Of a stretch of DNA of 64,000 nucleotides, positions 1-9,656 are shown piece after piece. The notes under the pieces are model-generated. The model was not told the origin of the DNA. It ran no database searches and was given only the letters and a program-made list of their open reading frames with translations. The stretch spans positions 59,471 through 123,470 of the forward strand of contig NZ_PSNW01000013.1 of NCBI RefSeq assembly GCF_002930645.1, given 5' to 3'. Positions within the stretch are counted from its first letter, which is position 1; the number at the start of each line of letters is the position of its first letter. This DNA comes from Solimonas fluminis (GTDB lineage Bacteria > Pseudomonadota > Gammaproteobacteria > Nevskiales > Nevskiaceae). The translations under genes were made by a program, and so were the position numbers.

Positions 1-182
1 ACCAGGTCGTCGCTGCGATCCTGCATGCGCCAGGCGCCGCCGACGGTGATGGCGGTGTTGAGGACACCTTCCACCTGGCCGTCGAACAGGCTCAGGTTGA
101 GGGCCAAGGTCGGGGTGGCGGCCAGCAGGCCGGACAAGGCAAGGGCGGGCAATGCCGCGCGCCGCAGGGGGGCTGACGCCAT
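1..182 (-). CDS. DUF1302 family outer-membrane protein, N-terminal fragment
   Basis: Only the first 60 codons are inside the window; the gene continues past base 1. The product starts with an Ala/Leu-rich signal peptide (cleavage expected near residue 27, after TLA) and then shows the family opening: an LFDGQVEG segment followed by a beta-strand-like stretch ending in GGAWRMQDR. DUF1302 proteins are predicted outer-membrane beta barrels, often next to a DUF1329 gene and to lipid or steroid degradation genes; substrate is unknown. The ATG at 182 is preceded by GAGGAG, a good ribosome binding site. The family call rests on the N-terminus alone. Confidence 0.6.
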   Translation of the reverse strand, partial: MASAPLRRAALPALALSGLLAATPTLALNLSLFDGQVEGVLNTAITVGGAWRMQDRSDDL

Positions 183-307
183 TCGAATCTCCTCATCAAA
201 GATAACCGCGCGGGGCCTGATTGATGAATGCCGCTTATGAAGTGCGGCGACGCTGGCCCCTGATGGGGCGGATTCTAGCCAGTTTTTAGGCGCTTAACAG
301 ATATTTC

Positions 308-1099
308 TTAGGCTGTCGCCGCCTGCGGCCCGGCGCCCGCCCAGTCCCGTGCGAATTGCCGGGCCACGCGGCCCGAACGCGAGGCGCGGTTCAGTGCCCA
401 GCGCAGGGCGGCCTTCTCGGTTTCCTCGTCCCAGGCCGCATGGCCGAGGTTGCCCAGGTGCAGGCGCACCAGGTCCAAGTACTGGTCCTGGTTGAAGGGC
501 AGGAAGGACAGCCATAGTCCGAAGCGCTCCGACAGGGCGATCTTCTCCTCGGTGGACTCGCCGGGGTGCAACTCGTCGTCCACCCAGTGGTACTCCTGGT
601 TGTCGCGGCGCGACTCCGGCATCAGGTGGCGGCGGTTGCTGGTGGCGTAGATCAGCACGTTCTCGGGGGCTTCTTCCACGCCGCCGTCCAGGGCGGTCTT
701 CAGGGCCGTCAGGGCCGGGTCGCTGGCGGCCACCGAGAAATCGTCCACGTAGAGGACATAGCGCTCGCGGTGGTCGCGCAGCGGCGCCACGATCTCCGGC
801 AGGTCGACCAGGTCGTGAGGGGGGACCTCCACCAGGCGCAGGCCCTCGCCGGCGTAGGCCGTCAGCATGGCCTTGACCATGGAGGACTTGCCGGTGCCGC
901 GGGCGCCGGTGAGCAGGGCGTGGTTGGCCGGCAGGCCGCGCACGAAGCGCTCGGTGTTGCGCATCAGCAGCTGTTTCTGCCGGTCCACCGCCAGGAGCTG
1001 GTCCGGCGGCAGCTGCTGCACGAACTCCAGTGGCTGCAGGGCGCCATGGCGCCAGCGATAGGCCAGGGCGGGGGGCAGGGGGGCGGAGGTCGGGCTCAT
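308..1099 (-). CDS. DUF815 family AAA+ ATPase
   Basis: 263 residues. This is a cytoplasmic P-loop ATPase of the DUF815 family. Walker A is GARGTGKSS near residue 64, Walker B is YVLYVDDFS near residue 110, and a sensor-type YATSNRRHLMPES segment lies near residue 150. The C-terminal half carries the SERFGLWLSF signature usual for the family. Biochemical role unknown; no partner protein is adjacent. The open frame extends further upstream to 1192, but that part overlaps a terminator-like hairpin and reads unlike coding sequence, so the ATG at 1099 is preferred although its ribosome binding site is weak. Confidence 0.8.
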   Translation of the reverse strand: MSPTSAPLPPALAYRWRHGALQPLEFVQQLPPDQLLAVDRQKQLLMRNTERFVRGLPANHALLTGARGTGKSSMVKAMLTAYAGEGLRLVEVPPHDLVDLPEIVAPLRDHRERYVLYVDDFSVAASDPALTALKTALDGGVEEAPENVLIYATSNRRHLMPESRRDNQEYHWVDDELHPGESTEEKIALSERFGLWLSFLPFNQDQYLDLVRLHLGNLGHAAWDEETEKAALRWALNRASRSGRVARQFARDWAGAGPQAATA

Positions 1100-1140
1100 G
1101 GGATTCCGTTGAAGCGGCGGGTTGTCTGCGGATAGTAGGG

Positions 1141-1166
1141 AAAAACAAGGCCCGCCGAAGCGGGCC
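1141..1166 (-). terminator. Rho-independent terminator downstream of ettA
   Basis: A 7-bp GC stem (GGCCCGC/GCGGGCC, loop CGAA at 1156-1159) is followed, on the minus strand, by TTGTTTTT. It lies about 70 bp past the ettA stop and before the start of the DUF815 gene, so it probably separates the two transcription units. Confidence 0.75.
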
Positions 1167-1236
1167 CAGTCCTTTCCACGACTATCTACCATCCGTCAGC
1201 CGTCATCCATCTCGGCCAGGCCAGCTTCCATCTCGC

Positions 1237-2901
<1,665 letters not shown>

Positions 2902-3016
2902 GGTGGGGTGTTCGCTGGAAAGGCCGTGATTCTACCCGGTCCGCCGGGCAGATGGCCTTTTCCCCGGCGGCGGGTCAATATCGGGCGGGTCAGCCCCCCT
3001 GGAGCCGGAAAATCGC

Positions 3017-3457
3017 ATGGTGATGAAGCAGAAAACCCTTTTCGACGCCTTCGCCTACCGGGCGCGCGTCGTCAAGCAGGGCGACATCGCCATGATCGTC
3101 CTCGATGGCGGCGGGGCGCTGATCGTCGCCATGGACGAGTACATCGTGGCCCACAAATGGGCCCAGTCGAAGCTCAGCTCCGGCAACATGGTGACCGACC
3201 GGGGGCGTTTCCTGGACCAGTTCAGCCATATGGTGGCGCGGCCGGGCAGCTTTCTGGGCACCAAGGGCAACGACCGCCAGCTGTACAAGCTGGTGAAGGC
3301 CATGCGCGGCGCCGGCCACGGCATGGACGACTGGATGCTGCCGCCGGAACTGAAGGCCGCCAAGCTGGCGAATCCCGACGACATCGCCAAGCCCAAGGGC
3401 AAGGATGCCCCCGAGGCCTCCGCGGACGGACAGGGCGAACAGGACGGGAAGGCCTGA
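3017..3457 (+). CDS. Conserved hypothetical protein, first gene of the regulator/MCE operon
   Basis: 146 residues; I do not recognise the family. It is soluble, with no signal peptide. The first 110 residues look folded (alternating beta and amphipathic helix, with a VLDGGGALIVAMDEYIVAH segment near residues 28-46). The last 30 are a charged Lys/Asp/Gly/Ala tail, probably disordered. A second in-frame ATG occurs two codons in. GGAG at about 3001 serves as ribosome binding site. Only two bases separate its stop from the GTG of the next gene, so it is almost certainly co-transcribed and perhaps translationally coupled with the phosphatase/kinase. Function unknown; the position suggests a link to that switch. 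Confidence 0.75.
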   Translation: MVMKQKTLFDAFAYRARVVKQGDIAMIVLDGGGALIVAMDEYIVAHKWAQSKLSSGNMVTDRGRFLDQFSHMVARPGSFLGTKGNDRQLYKLVKAMRGAGHGMDDWMLPPELKAAKLANPDDIAKPKGKDAPEASADGQGEQDGKA

Positions 3458-3459
3458 CC

Positions 3460-5181
3460 GTGCTCCCGGGGACGTCCGCCGGGGCGGCCCCGGGCACCGA
3501 CTACCTCTCGCTGTTCGCCGAGCTGCTGGAGGATTTCGCCAGCCTCGACATCGAGCTGTCCATGGTGCGGCGGGCCCTGGGGCGGATCGCCGAGGCGATG
3601 AACGCCGAGTCTGCCTCGCTGTTCCTGCTGGAGGGTGACCACGACGATCCCCGGGCCCGGCTGGTGTGCCAGGCCTGCGTCGGACCCAGCGACATCACGG
3701 GCCTGTCGCTGCCCGTCGGCACCGGCATCGTCGGCCGCGCCGTGCTGCGGGACGAGCCGCAGCTGGTGGCGGATACGCGCCAGGACCCGGATTTCGTGGC
3801 GCCCTCGGTGCAGATGGACTACCAGATCCGTTCGCTGATCTGCGCCCCGCTGAGCGTCAAGGGGCAGCGCCTCGGGGCGGTGGAGGTGGTCAACCGGCGC
3901 GACTGCGACAACCTGTTCTCCGAGCGCGACTGCGAGGCGCTGGCGACCCTGGCCAATGCCGCGGCGCTGGCCCTGGTGAATGCACGCCTGATGCAGCAGC
4001 AGGTGGAGCAGGCCCGCACCCGGCGCGAGCTGGAACTGGCCGCCAGCGTGCAGCGTGCCCTGCTGCCGCGCGACGGTACCGCCAGCGACTGGGTGCGGGG
4101 CGTGAACCTGCCGGCCCGCGGCGTCTCCGGCGATTTCTACGACGTGCTGCCGCTGCCCGGCGGCAGCATCGCCTTTGCCCTGGCCGATGTCTCCGGCAAG
4201 GGCATGAATGCCGCCCTGGTGGCGGTCAAGGCGGCCACGCTGTTCCGCAGCGAGGCGCGGCAGATGCGCAAGCCCGGCAAGCTGCTGGCCCGCATCGGCA
4301 GCGAGCTGGCGGAAACCATGGCGCGGGGCATGTTCGTGACCATGGTCGTGGGCATCTACGATCCCCGGACCTACACGGTGCGCTTCGCCAACGCCGGGCA
4401 CGAGCCGCCGGTCTGGCGGGATCGGCAGGGCCAGTACCACTCCTTTGCGGCGGAAGAGCCGCCGCTGGGCATCGTCGCTCCGGAGAACGGCGTCTATCCG
4501 GAAACGCTGCTGCGCCTGGACGGCGGCAGCCTCTATCTCTACACCGACGGCTGCACCGAAAGCCGCGACGAGCACGGCGCCATGCGCGGCGCCGAAGGCA
4601 TCCAGGCCCTGATCGGGCGCTATGCCAGCCTGCCGTTGGCCGAGCGGGTCCAGGCCCTGGCCGATTCCCTGGCGCCGGACGGCGCCGACCTGCGCGACGA
4701 CATCACCTTGCTGGTGGTCGAAGGGCGTGCGCCGCGGCGGGCCCGCCGCGACCTGCTGCTGCGCCAGTCCTTCCCGGCCGAGGCGACCCAGCTCAAGGTG
4801 ATCCGTCACCTGGTGGCGGATATCGCCGGCAGGGCGGGCATGGCGGCCGAAGCAGCCCAGGAGCTGGTCCTGGCGGTGGACGAGGCCTGCCAGAACATCA
4901 TCCGGCACGGCTATCGCGGGCACGCCGGCGGCCGGATCGACCTCAGCATGCGCCGCGTGGCCGGGCGCCTGACGGTGGAACTGGTGGACTTCGCGCCGCC
5001 GGTCAAACAGGATGAATGCAAGGGACGGCCGCTGGAAGATCTGCGGCCCGGCGGGCTGGGGACCTTCTTCATGTCGGCCCTGACCGACAGCATGAGGTAC
5101 CTGCGGCCGCCGCGCGGCGCGGGCAACCGCCTGGCGCTGAGCAAGCGCCTGGCCGGCAAGCGGGAGGGAGCAGGGGAATGA
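3460..5181 (+). CDS. GAF - PP2C (SpoIIE/RsbU) phosphatase - HATPase (RsbW-like) fusion regulator
   Basis: 573 residues from a GTG start. Three domains in order: GAF sensor (about 25-180), a short coiled helix, SpoIIE-type PP2C phosphatase (about 200-425), and a GHKL histidine-kinase-like ATPase (about 435-565). Phosphatase motifs are GVSGDFYD (221-228), LADVSGKGMNAAL (241-253), TDG (362-364) and RDDITLLVV (412-420). The ATPase N box is DEACQNIIRHGY (474-485) and a GGLGTFF glycine motif follows at 531. In partner-switching systems such domains dephosphorylate and phosphorylate a STAS protein; a STAS gene overlaps its end by four bases (ATGA). Having both opposing activities in one chain points to a self-contained switch responding to a ligand of the GAF domain. 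Confidence 0.9.
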   Translation: MLPGTSAGAAPGTDYLSLFAELLEDFASLDIELSMVRRALGRIAEAMNAESASLFLLEGDHDDPRARLVCQACVGPSDITGLSLPVGTGIVGRAVLRDEPQLVADTRQDPDFVAPSVQMDYQIRSLICAPLSVKGQRLGAVEVVNRRDCDNLFSERDCEALATLANAAALALVNARLMQQQVEQARTRRELELAASVQRALLPRDGTASDWVRGVNLPARGVSGDFYDVLPLPGGSIAFALADVSGKGMNAALVAVKAATLFRSEARQMRKPGKLLARIGSELAETMARGMFVTMVVGIYDPRTYTVRFANAGHEPPVWRDRQGQYHSFAAEEPPLGIVAPENGVYPETLLRLDGGSLYLYTDGCTESRDEHGAMRGAEGIQALIGRYASLPLAERVQALADSLAPDGADLRDDITLLVVEGRAPRRARRDLLLRQSFPAEATQLKVIRHLVADIAGRAGMAAEAAQELVLAVDEACQNIIRHGYRGHAGGRIDLSMRRVAGRLTVELVDFAPPVKQDECKGRPLEDLRPGGLGTFFMSALTDSMRYLRPPRGAGNRLALSKRLAGKREGAGE

Positions 5182-5477
5182 ATTTCCGCATCAGCGAGGA
5201 CGGCGGTGCCGCCACGGTATTCCTGACCGGCGACATCGACCTGGAGACCTCGCCGCTGGCGCGCCAGACGCTGCTGGCGGCGGTGGACAAGGGAATGCCC
5301 GTGGTGGTGGACATGGGCGGGGTCGGCTACATGGACTCCTCCGGCATCGCCAGCCTGGTGGAGGCTTTCCAGAAGGCGAAATCGGCGGGCCACGAGTTTT
5401 CCCTGGTGCGCGTGGGCGGCACGGTGCAGAAGGTGCTGGCCCTGGCGCGCCTCGACAAGGTTTTCCGCATCCTCTGA
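5178..5477 (+). CDS. STAS-domain protein (anti-sigma factor antagonist / MlaB-like)
   Basis: 99 residues, one STAS domain. The loop GYMDSSGIASL (residues 50-60) places Ser54 where SpoIIAA/RsbV proteins are phosphorylated. The ATG overlaps the stop of the phosphatase/kinase gene, so the two are coupled and probably interact. mlaE starts 78 bp downstream on the same strand, and Mla transporters normally contain a small STAS subunit, MlaB, that binds the MlaF ATPase. The protein could therefore be an RsbV-type antagonist, the MlaB subunit, or both. The sequence favours a phosphorylatable STAS; the context favours a transporter role. Confidence 0.88.
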   Translation: MNFRISEDGGAATVFLTGDIDLETSPLARQTLLAAVDKGMPVVVDMGGVGYMDSSGIASLVEAFQKAKSAGHEFSLVRVGGTVQKVLALARLDKVFRIL

Positions 5478-5555
5478 GGCGCCGTTCGCGCCGCCGGGTT
5501 GCTTCCACCCGCTGCCAGCCGCGACACTTCCGGAATCGCGGAAACCGGTGACCTG

Positions 5556-6344
5556 ATGCGCAACGCAGCGGAGACGATCGGGCGCAACACGCTGGCCGGC
5601 ATCGCCGAGCTGGGGCTGGCCGCCGTGCTGCTGCTGGAGAGCCTGGGCTGGATACTGGCCGGCGGCCGGCGGCGCCAGCCGGTGCGCCTTTCCGCGGTAC
5701 TGGCGCAGTGCATGGACATCGGCCTGCGGGCGCTGCCGATCGTCACCGTGCTGAGCTTCGCCATCGGCGCCATGGTGGCGATCCAGGGCATCCATACCCT
5801 CAGCATCTTCGGTGCCGAAAGCCAGGTCACGCTGGGCATCGCGCTGTCGGTCACCCGCGAATTCGCCCCGTTGATCACCGGCATCCTGGTGGCGGGCCGC
5901 TCCGGCTCGGCGCTGGCGGCGCGCCTGGGTACCATGAAGATCAACGAGGAGATCAGCGCGTTGACCGTGATCGGCATCAACCCGGTGCGCTACCTCGTCG
6001 CTCCCTCCCTGCTGGCGATGGTGATGATGGTGCCGCTGCTCACCTGGTATGCCGACTTGGTCGCGCTGCTCGGTGCCGGCATCTACGTCTCGCTGGAGCT
6101 GGGCATCTCCTTCACCGCCTACCTCGGCGAACTGCGCCTGTACCTCGACAACCACGACATCCTGCACGGCATCGGCAAGAGCGTGCTGTTCGGCATGCTG
6201 ATCACGCTGGTCGGGGTGGTGAACGGCCTGGGTGTCACCGGCGGTGCCGAGGGCGTGGGGCGCATGACCACGCGCTCGGTGGTGCACGCGATCTCGGCCA
6301 TCGTGATCACGGACATGGTCTTCACCTTCGTGATGACACGATAA
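5556..6344 (+). CDS. mlaE: MlaE-type ABC permease of an MCE lipid transporter
   Basis: 262 residues with five to six predicted membrane helices. It is the inner-membrane permease of an Mla-like phospholipid transport complex. The MlaE signature is visible in the centre: a VTREFAPLITGILVAGRSGS segment followed by a MKINEEISALTVIGINPVRYLV coupling region (seen here as two adjoining motifs). ATG at 5556 is chosen over an upstream in-frame ATG because the family starts with a short N-terminus before an amphipathic helix. The last residues (VFTFVMTR) and the stop come from a duplicated segment; without it the frame would end VFTFAMTP and overlap the mlaF start by ATGA. Confidence 0.92.
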   Translation: MRNAAETIGRNTLAGIAELGLAAVLLLESLGWILAGGRRRQPVRLSAVLAQCMDIGLRALPIVTVLSFAIGAMVAIQGIHTLSIFGAESQVTLGIALSVTREFAPLITGILVAGRSGSALAARLGTMKINEEISALTVIGINPVRYLVAPSLLAMVMMVPLLTWYADLVALLGAGIYVSLELGISFTAYLGELRLYLDNHDILHGIGKSVLFGMLITLVGVVNGLGVTGGAEGVGRMTTRSVVHAISAIVITDMVFTFVMTR

Positions 6345-6428
6345 AGGTGAAGACCATGATTATCAGCACCTTCGTGATGACACGATAAAGGTGAAGACCA
6401 TGCTTATCAGCACCTTCGCGATGACACC
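6327..6428 (+). repeat. 44-bp tandem duplication with inverted copy of the mlaE 3' end
   Basis: Two 44-bp units (6327-6370 and 6371-6414) differ at a single base, and a third partial unit starts at 6415. Each full unit contains AAGGTGAAGACCATG, the exact reverse complement of the mlaE sequence at 6314-6328. The mRNA can therefore form a 15-bp perfect stem with a 15-nt loop across the mlaE stop codon (6314-6358), and a second alternative pairing with 6388-6402. Removing 88 bases restores a stop/start overlap between mlaE and mlaF. Confidence 0.9.
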
Positions 6429-7238
6429 ATGAGCGCCGTGATCGAGGTGGAGCGGCTGGTGGCCCGCTACGGCGAGCACACCGTGCTCAAGGGTATCGAC
6501 CTGCAGGTGCAGGCTGGCGAGATCATGGTGATCATGGGCGGTTCGGGTTCCGGCAAGAGCACGCTGCTGCGCCACCTGCTGGGCCTGCAGGCCCCGTACT
6601 CCGGGCAGGTGCGCCTGCTGGGCGAGGACATCAATGCCATCCCCCCGCAACGGCTGGTGGAGCTGCGCCGAAAGATGGGCGTGGCCTTCCAGGGCGGCGC
6701 GCTGTTCAGCTCCATGACCGTCGGCGAGAACGTCATGCTGCCGCTGCGCGAGCACACGCGGCTGGACGAGTCGACCATGCAGATCATGATGCGGCTCAAG
6801 CTCGACATCGTGAACCTGGCGGGCTGCGAGAACCTGATGCCGGCGCAGCTTTCGGGCGGCATGATCAAGCGTGCGGCCATGGCTCGCGCCATCATCATGG
6901 ACCCGCGACTGCTGTTCCTGGACGAACCCAGTGCCGGCCTGGACCCGGTGGTGGCGGCCTCGCTCGACGAGCTGATCCTGAAGCTGCGCGACGCCACCGG
7001 CATGAGCCTGGTGGTGGTGACGCACGAGCTGGACAGTGCCTTGAAGATCGCCGACCGCATTGCCGTGCTGGACCATGGTGACATCCTGGTCTGCGGCAGC
7101 GTGGCCGAAGTCCGTGCCAGCTCCAGCGAGCGCGTGCAGGCCCTGCTCAACCGGCGTATCCAGCCGCTGGAACTCAACCCCGAGGAATACCTGAAGCGCC
7201 TCACCGGTGTTCCGGTGAGCGGCGGAGCGACGGCATGA
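6429..7238 (+). CDS. mlaF: MlaF-type ATPase of an MCE lipid transporter
   Basis: 269 residues, a single ABC ATPase domain in the cytoplasm that powers the MlaE permease. Walker A is GGSGSGKST (near residues 37-45), the Q-loop follows VAFQGG, the signature is QLSGGMIKRAAMARA, Walker B is LLFLDEPSAGLDP, and the switch His lies in VVVTHELDS. The Met-Ile-Lys form of the signature is typical of MlaF. The ATG sits after the 88-bp duplicated segment and has no strong ribosome binding site of its own, so its translation may once have depended on the lost overlap with mlaE. The stop overlaps the mlaD ATG by four bases. Confidence 0.94.
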   Translation: MSAVIEVERLVARYGEHTVLKGIDLQVQAGEIMVIMGGSGSGKSTLLRHLLGLQAPYSGQVRLLGEDINAIPPQRLVELRRKMGVAFQGGALFSSMTVGENVMLPLREHTRLDESTMQIMMRLKLDIVNLAGCENLMPAQLSGGMIKRAAMARAIIMDPRLLFLDEPSAGLDPVVAASLDELILKLRDATGMSLVVVTHELDSALKIADRIAVLDHGDILVCGSVAEVRASSSERVQALLNRRIQPLELNPEEYLKRLTGVPVSGGATA

Positions 7239-8173
7239 TCAACAGCAAGTGGAACCTGACCCTGGTCGGCGGCTTTGTGCTGCTGGCGCTGGCCAGCCTG
7301 GTGCTGACGCTGGCGCTGCTGGCCGGACGCACCGGCAGTACCGACACCTACTACACGCTCTACTCCAACGTCACCGGTCTCAAGTTCGGCTCCAAGGTCC
7401 TGTTCGAGGGTTACCCCGTGGGCCAGGTGGAAGAGATCGAGCCCTTCGAGCATCAGGGACAGATGCGCTTCCGTGTGCGCCTGTCGGTGATCGAGGGCTG
7501 GAAGATTCCCAGCGACAGCATCGCACGCTCCACCGCCAGCGGCGTGCTGGCGCCGCAGACCATCGAGATCTCCGCCGGCGCCAGTCCCCAGCCCCTGTCG
7601 CCGGGGGCCACGATCACCGGCGGCGGCGCGGGCGGGCTGATGTCCACGGTGGAGGGGCTGGCCGGCAATGTCGACGAACTGACCGACGAGGCCCTGCTGC
7701 CGCTGCTGAAGAACCTCAACCAGCAGGTGACCGTCCTGGGCACGATCCTGCAGGAGGACATCCGGCCGCTGGCGCAGAACAGCAACAAGGTCATGGCGGC
7801 GGCGGCGACCCAGGTGCCGCAGATCCTCGGCAACCTGGAGCGCGTCAGCCGGCGCACGGAAAACATGCTGTCGCCGCAGCGTGTCGAGGCGCTGGGCCGT
7901 ACGATCGACAACGCCGACCGGACCCTGGCGAGCCTGCGCAGCGGCAGCCAGCAGCTCGAGCAGGCGACGCCCGATGCCCTGGCCGCGCTGCGCGAGCTGC
8001 GCCTGACGCTGGAGAGCCTGTCGCGGCGCTCCGAGTCGATCGCGCAGAACGTCGAGAGCAGCACGCGCAACCTGCAGGAATTCAGCCGCCAGATCCGCCG
8101 CAGCCCGGGCACCCTGCTGCGCGCGCCCGAACCGCCGCGTGAAGACGGCCCGCCGCCCGAGGTGAAACCATGA
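7235..8173 (+). CDS. mlaD: MlaD-type MCE domain protein
   Basis: 312 residues, longer than E. coli MlaD (about 183). An N-terminal membrane anchor (residues 8-30) is followed by an MCE domain (about 38-120) with the LYSNVTGLKFGSKVLFEGYP core. A long helical region (about 150-285) rich in Leu heptads and Ser/Gln/Arg follows, then a Pro-rich tail. The MCE domain forms the periplasmic ring that binds phospholipid; the long C-terminal helices may form a tunnel, as in longer MCE proteins. It overlaps both mlaF and the downstream lipoprotein gene by four bases, so the three are tightly coupled. Confidence 0.92.
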   Translation: MINSKWNLTLVGGFVLLALASLVLTLALLAGRTGSTDTYYTLYSNVTGLKFGSKVLFEGYPVGQVEEIEPFEHQGQMRFRVRLSVIEGWKIPSDSIARSTASGVLAPQTIEISAGASPQPLSPGATITGGGAGGLMSTVEGLAGNVDELTDEALLPLLKNLNQQVTVLGTILQEDIRPLAQNSNKVMAAAATQVPQILGNLERVSRRTENMLSPQRVEALGRTIDNADRTLASLRSGSQQLEQATPDALAALRELRLTLESLSRRSESIAQNVESSTRNLQEFSRQIRRSPGTLLRAPEPPREDGPPPEVKP

Positions 8174-8787
8174 GGATGCTCCTGCCGATCGCCCTGGCGG
8201 CCCTGCTCGCCGGCTGTCTCTCGGTGCCGACTCCGCCCCAGGAGGTCTACTACCGCCTGGAGCCGCCGCCGCCGGCCGCGCTGGGCGCCTTCGCGCCGCG
8301 CGTCGTGGTGATGCCGTTCAGCGCCCCCGGCGTCTATGCCGAGCGTCCGCTGCTGTGGGCGCGGGGGCCGGCGCTGCGCCAGTACTACCGCCACTTCTGG
8401 GCGGAGTCGCCCGGCCTGGAACTGCACGGGGCCCTGGTGGACAGCCTGCGGGCGGCCGGCGCGGCCGAGGTGTACACCGCGGGCAACCGCGTGCGCGGCG
8501 ATGTGTCGGTGCAGCCGGCGATCCGCCAGCTGGAACTGCAGACCGAGGGAGTGCGCCGCGCCGTGTTGTCCCTGGAGTTCCTGATCAACGACCGGGACGG
8601 ACGCCCGCTGCGCAGCCTTGTCCTGGAGGGCGAGCGGCCCTTGCCCGCGGATGCGGCACCGGAGGCCTATGTCGCCGCCGTGAGCCAGTTGGCCGGCGAA
8701 GCCTTCGCCCGCCTGGCGCGCGAGCTCTGGGCGCTGCAGCCGACGCTTGCCGCCGCCGATGCCGAAGCTTCGGCTCCGCCGCCCTGA
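8170..8787 (+). CDS. ABC-type transport auxiliary lipoprotein (PqiC-like)
   Basis: 205 residues. Signal peptide with a clear lipobox LLAGC (Cys16), so it is an outer- or inner-membrane-anchored lipoprotein. The mature part matches the auxiliary lipoprotein family seen with MCE transporters (PqiC, Pfam ABC_trans_aux): an early PPQEVYYRLE segment, then RVVVMPF, and the central LLWARGPALRQYYRHFWAESP motif. It ends the operon; the family is thought to help lipid passage at the outer membrane. No periplasmic MlaC gene follows, so this operon resembles PqiABC/Yeb-like layouts rather than the E. coli mla operon. Confidence 0.88.
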   Translation: MRMLLPIALAALLAGCLSVPTPPQEVYYRLEPPPPAALGAFAPRVVVMPFSAPGVYAERPLLWARGPALRQYYRHFWAESPGLELHGALVDSLRAAGAAEVYTAGNRVRGDVSVQPAIRQLELQTEGVRRAVLSLEFLINDRDGRPLRSLVLEGERPLPADAAPEAYVAAVSQLAGEAFARLARELWALQPTLAAADAEASAPPP

Positions 8788-8788
8788 G

Positions 8789-9448
8789 CTACCTCATCAG
8801 CCGCCGCGCGGCGTCCGCCAGGACGTTCTCGTAGATGGCGTCCGGGGTCGTCGCGCAGTCCAGCGCGACCTGCTCGTAGAGCTGCGGCAGGGTGCGCAGC
8901 ACGCGCGCCTTCACTTCGGCGCTCTTGCGGCTGGCCGCGGCGAATACCAGGTCGCCGCTGGTGCGGAAGACCGGCAATTCGCCGAGGCTGCGCTCCGGCG
9001 TGGCCGCGCGGAAGGCCGCCACTTCCGCGTTCAGGGCGGAGCAGGGCTGCTGCATCAGGGACTGAAGGGCGGTGCTGCTCGCGGTGGGGGGCTGGGCCAG
9101 GCGGAAGTCCACCGGCAGGCGCAGCAGGGAGGTGACGGGCCGGCCGTCGGGGCCCGGCTTGGGCTTGAACTGCCACTGGCGCACGGCTTCCAGCGCGGAT
9201 TGGTCCAGGGCGGGGTAGCCGGAGCCCTGGAACACCGTGACCGACCCGGCGCTGCCGTCCACCAGCACCTGCACGTCGAGGATCACGCGCCCTTCATGAC
9301 CGGCCAGCCGTTCTGCCTCCGGGTAGACCGGAGCGACGTTGACGGGGGCAGCCGGTACCGCCGCTGCAGCGGCAGGGACGGGGGCAGGCACGAGCGGTTG
9401 CGCCGCGGCGGCGCCGGCGATCAGCATCAGGGACAGCAGGGTTCGCAT
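8789..9448 (-). CDS. Secreted TonB C-terminal domain protein with extra C-terminal domain
   Basis: 219 residues. An N-terminal hydrophobic segment (1-16) looks like a cleavable signal peptide or a short anchor, followed by a brief Ala/Pro region. The TonB C-terminal fold spans about 39-117 (PVYPEAERLAGHEGRVILDV ... QWQFKP). Residues 118-219 form an extra domain with two Cys that I do not recognise. True TonB has a long Pro-rich spacer, and no exbB/exbD are adjacent, so a role in energising transport is doubtful. Its stop lies one base from the end of the convergent lipoprotein gene. The ATG at 9448 starts the signal peptide; the open frame upstream is not coding-like. Confidence 0.75.
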   Translation of the reverse strand: MRTLLSLMLIAGAAAAQPLVPAPVPAAAAAVPAAPVNVAPVYPEAERLAGHEGRVILDVQVLVDGSAGSVTVFQGSGYPALDQSALEAVRQWQFKPKPGPDGRPVTSLLRLPVDFRLAQPPTASSTALQSLMQQPCSALNAEVAAFRAATPERSLGELPVFRTSGDLVFAAASRKSAEVKARVLRTLPQLYEQVALDCATTPDAIYENVLADAARRLMR

Positions 9449-9656
9449 CGGCTCGCAGCCCTTCCTCGGGAAACCGCGCGCATCATGCCATGGCGCCTGG
9501 CCCGCGCGACCGTGCAGCGGAGGACAATCGCTTGCCGAAACCAGGTCCACGCCCGGGCATCGCGGCGATCCTGGTGGCGTCAGCAGGCCCTGGAGCGCCC
9601 GAACGTCCCCTGCACCCGGTAGCGGACCGCGCCGCAGTGACCGCCGCCCTGGTGGC

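Noticed and set aside
6345..6388. Short frame after mlaE continuing into the duplicated segment
   Set aside because: It only repeats the duplicated bases and ends at once; the real mlaE stop is at 6342-6344.
9449..9656. Possible small gene between the TonB-domain and GNAT genes
   Set aside because: No frame with a ribosome binding site or protein-like composition was found.
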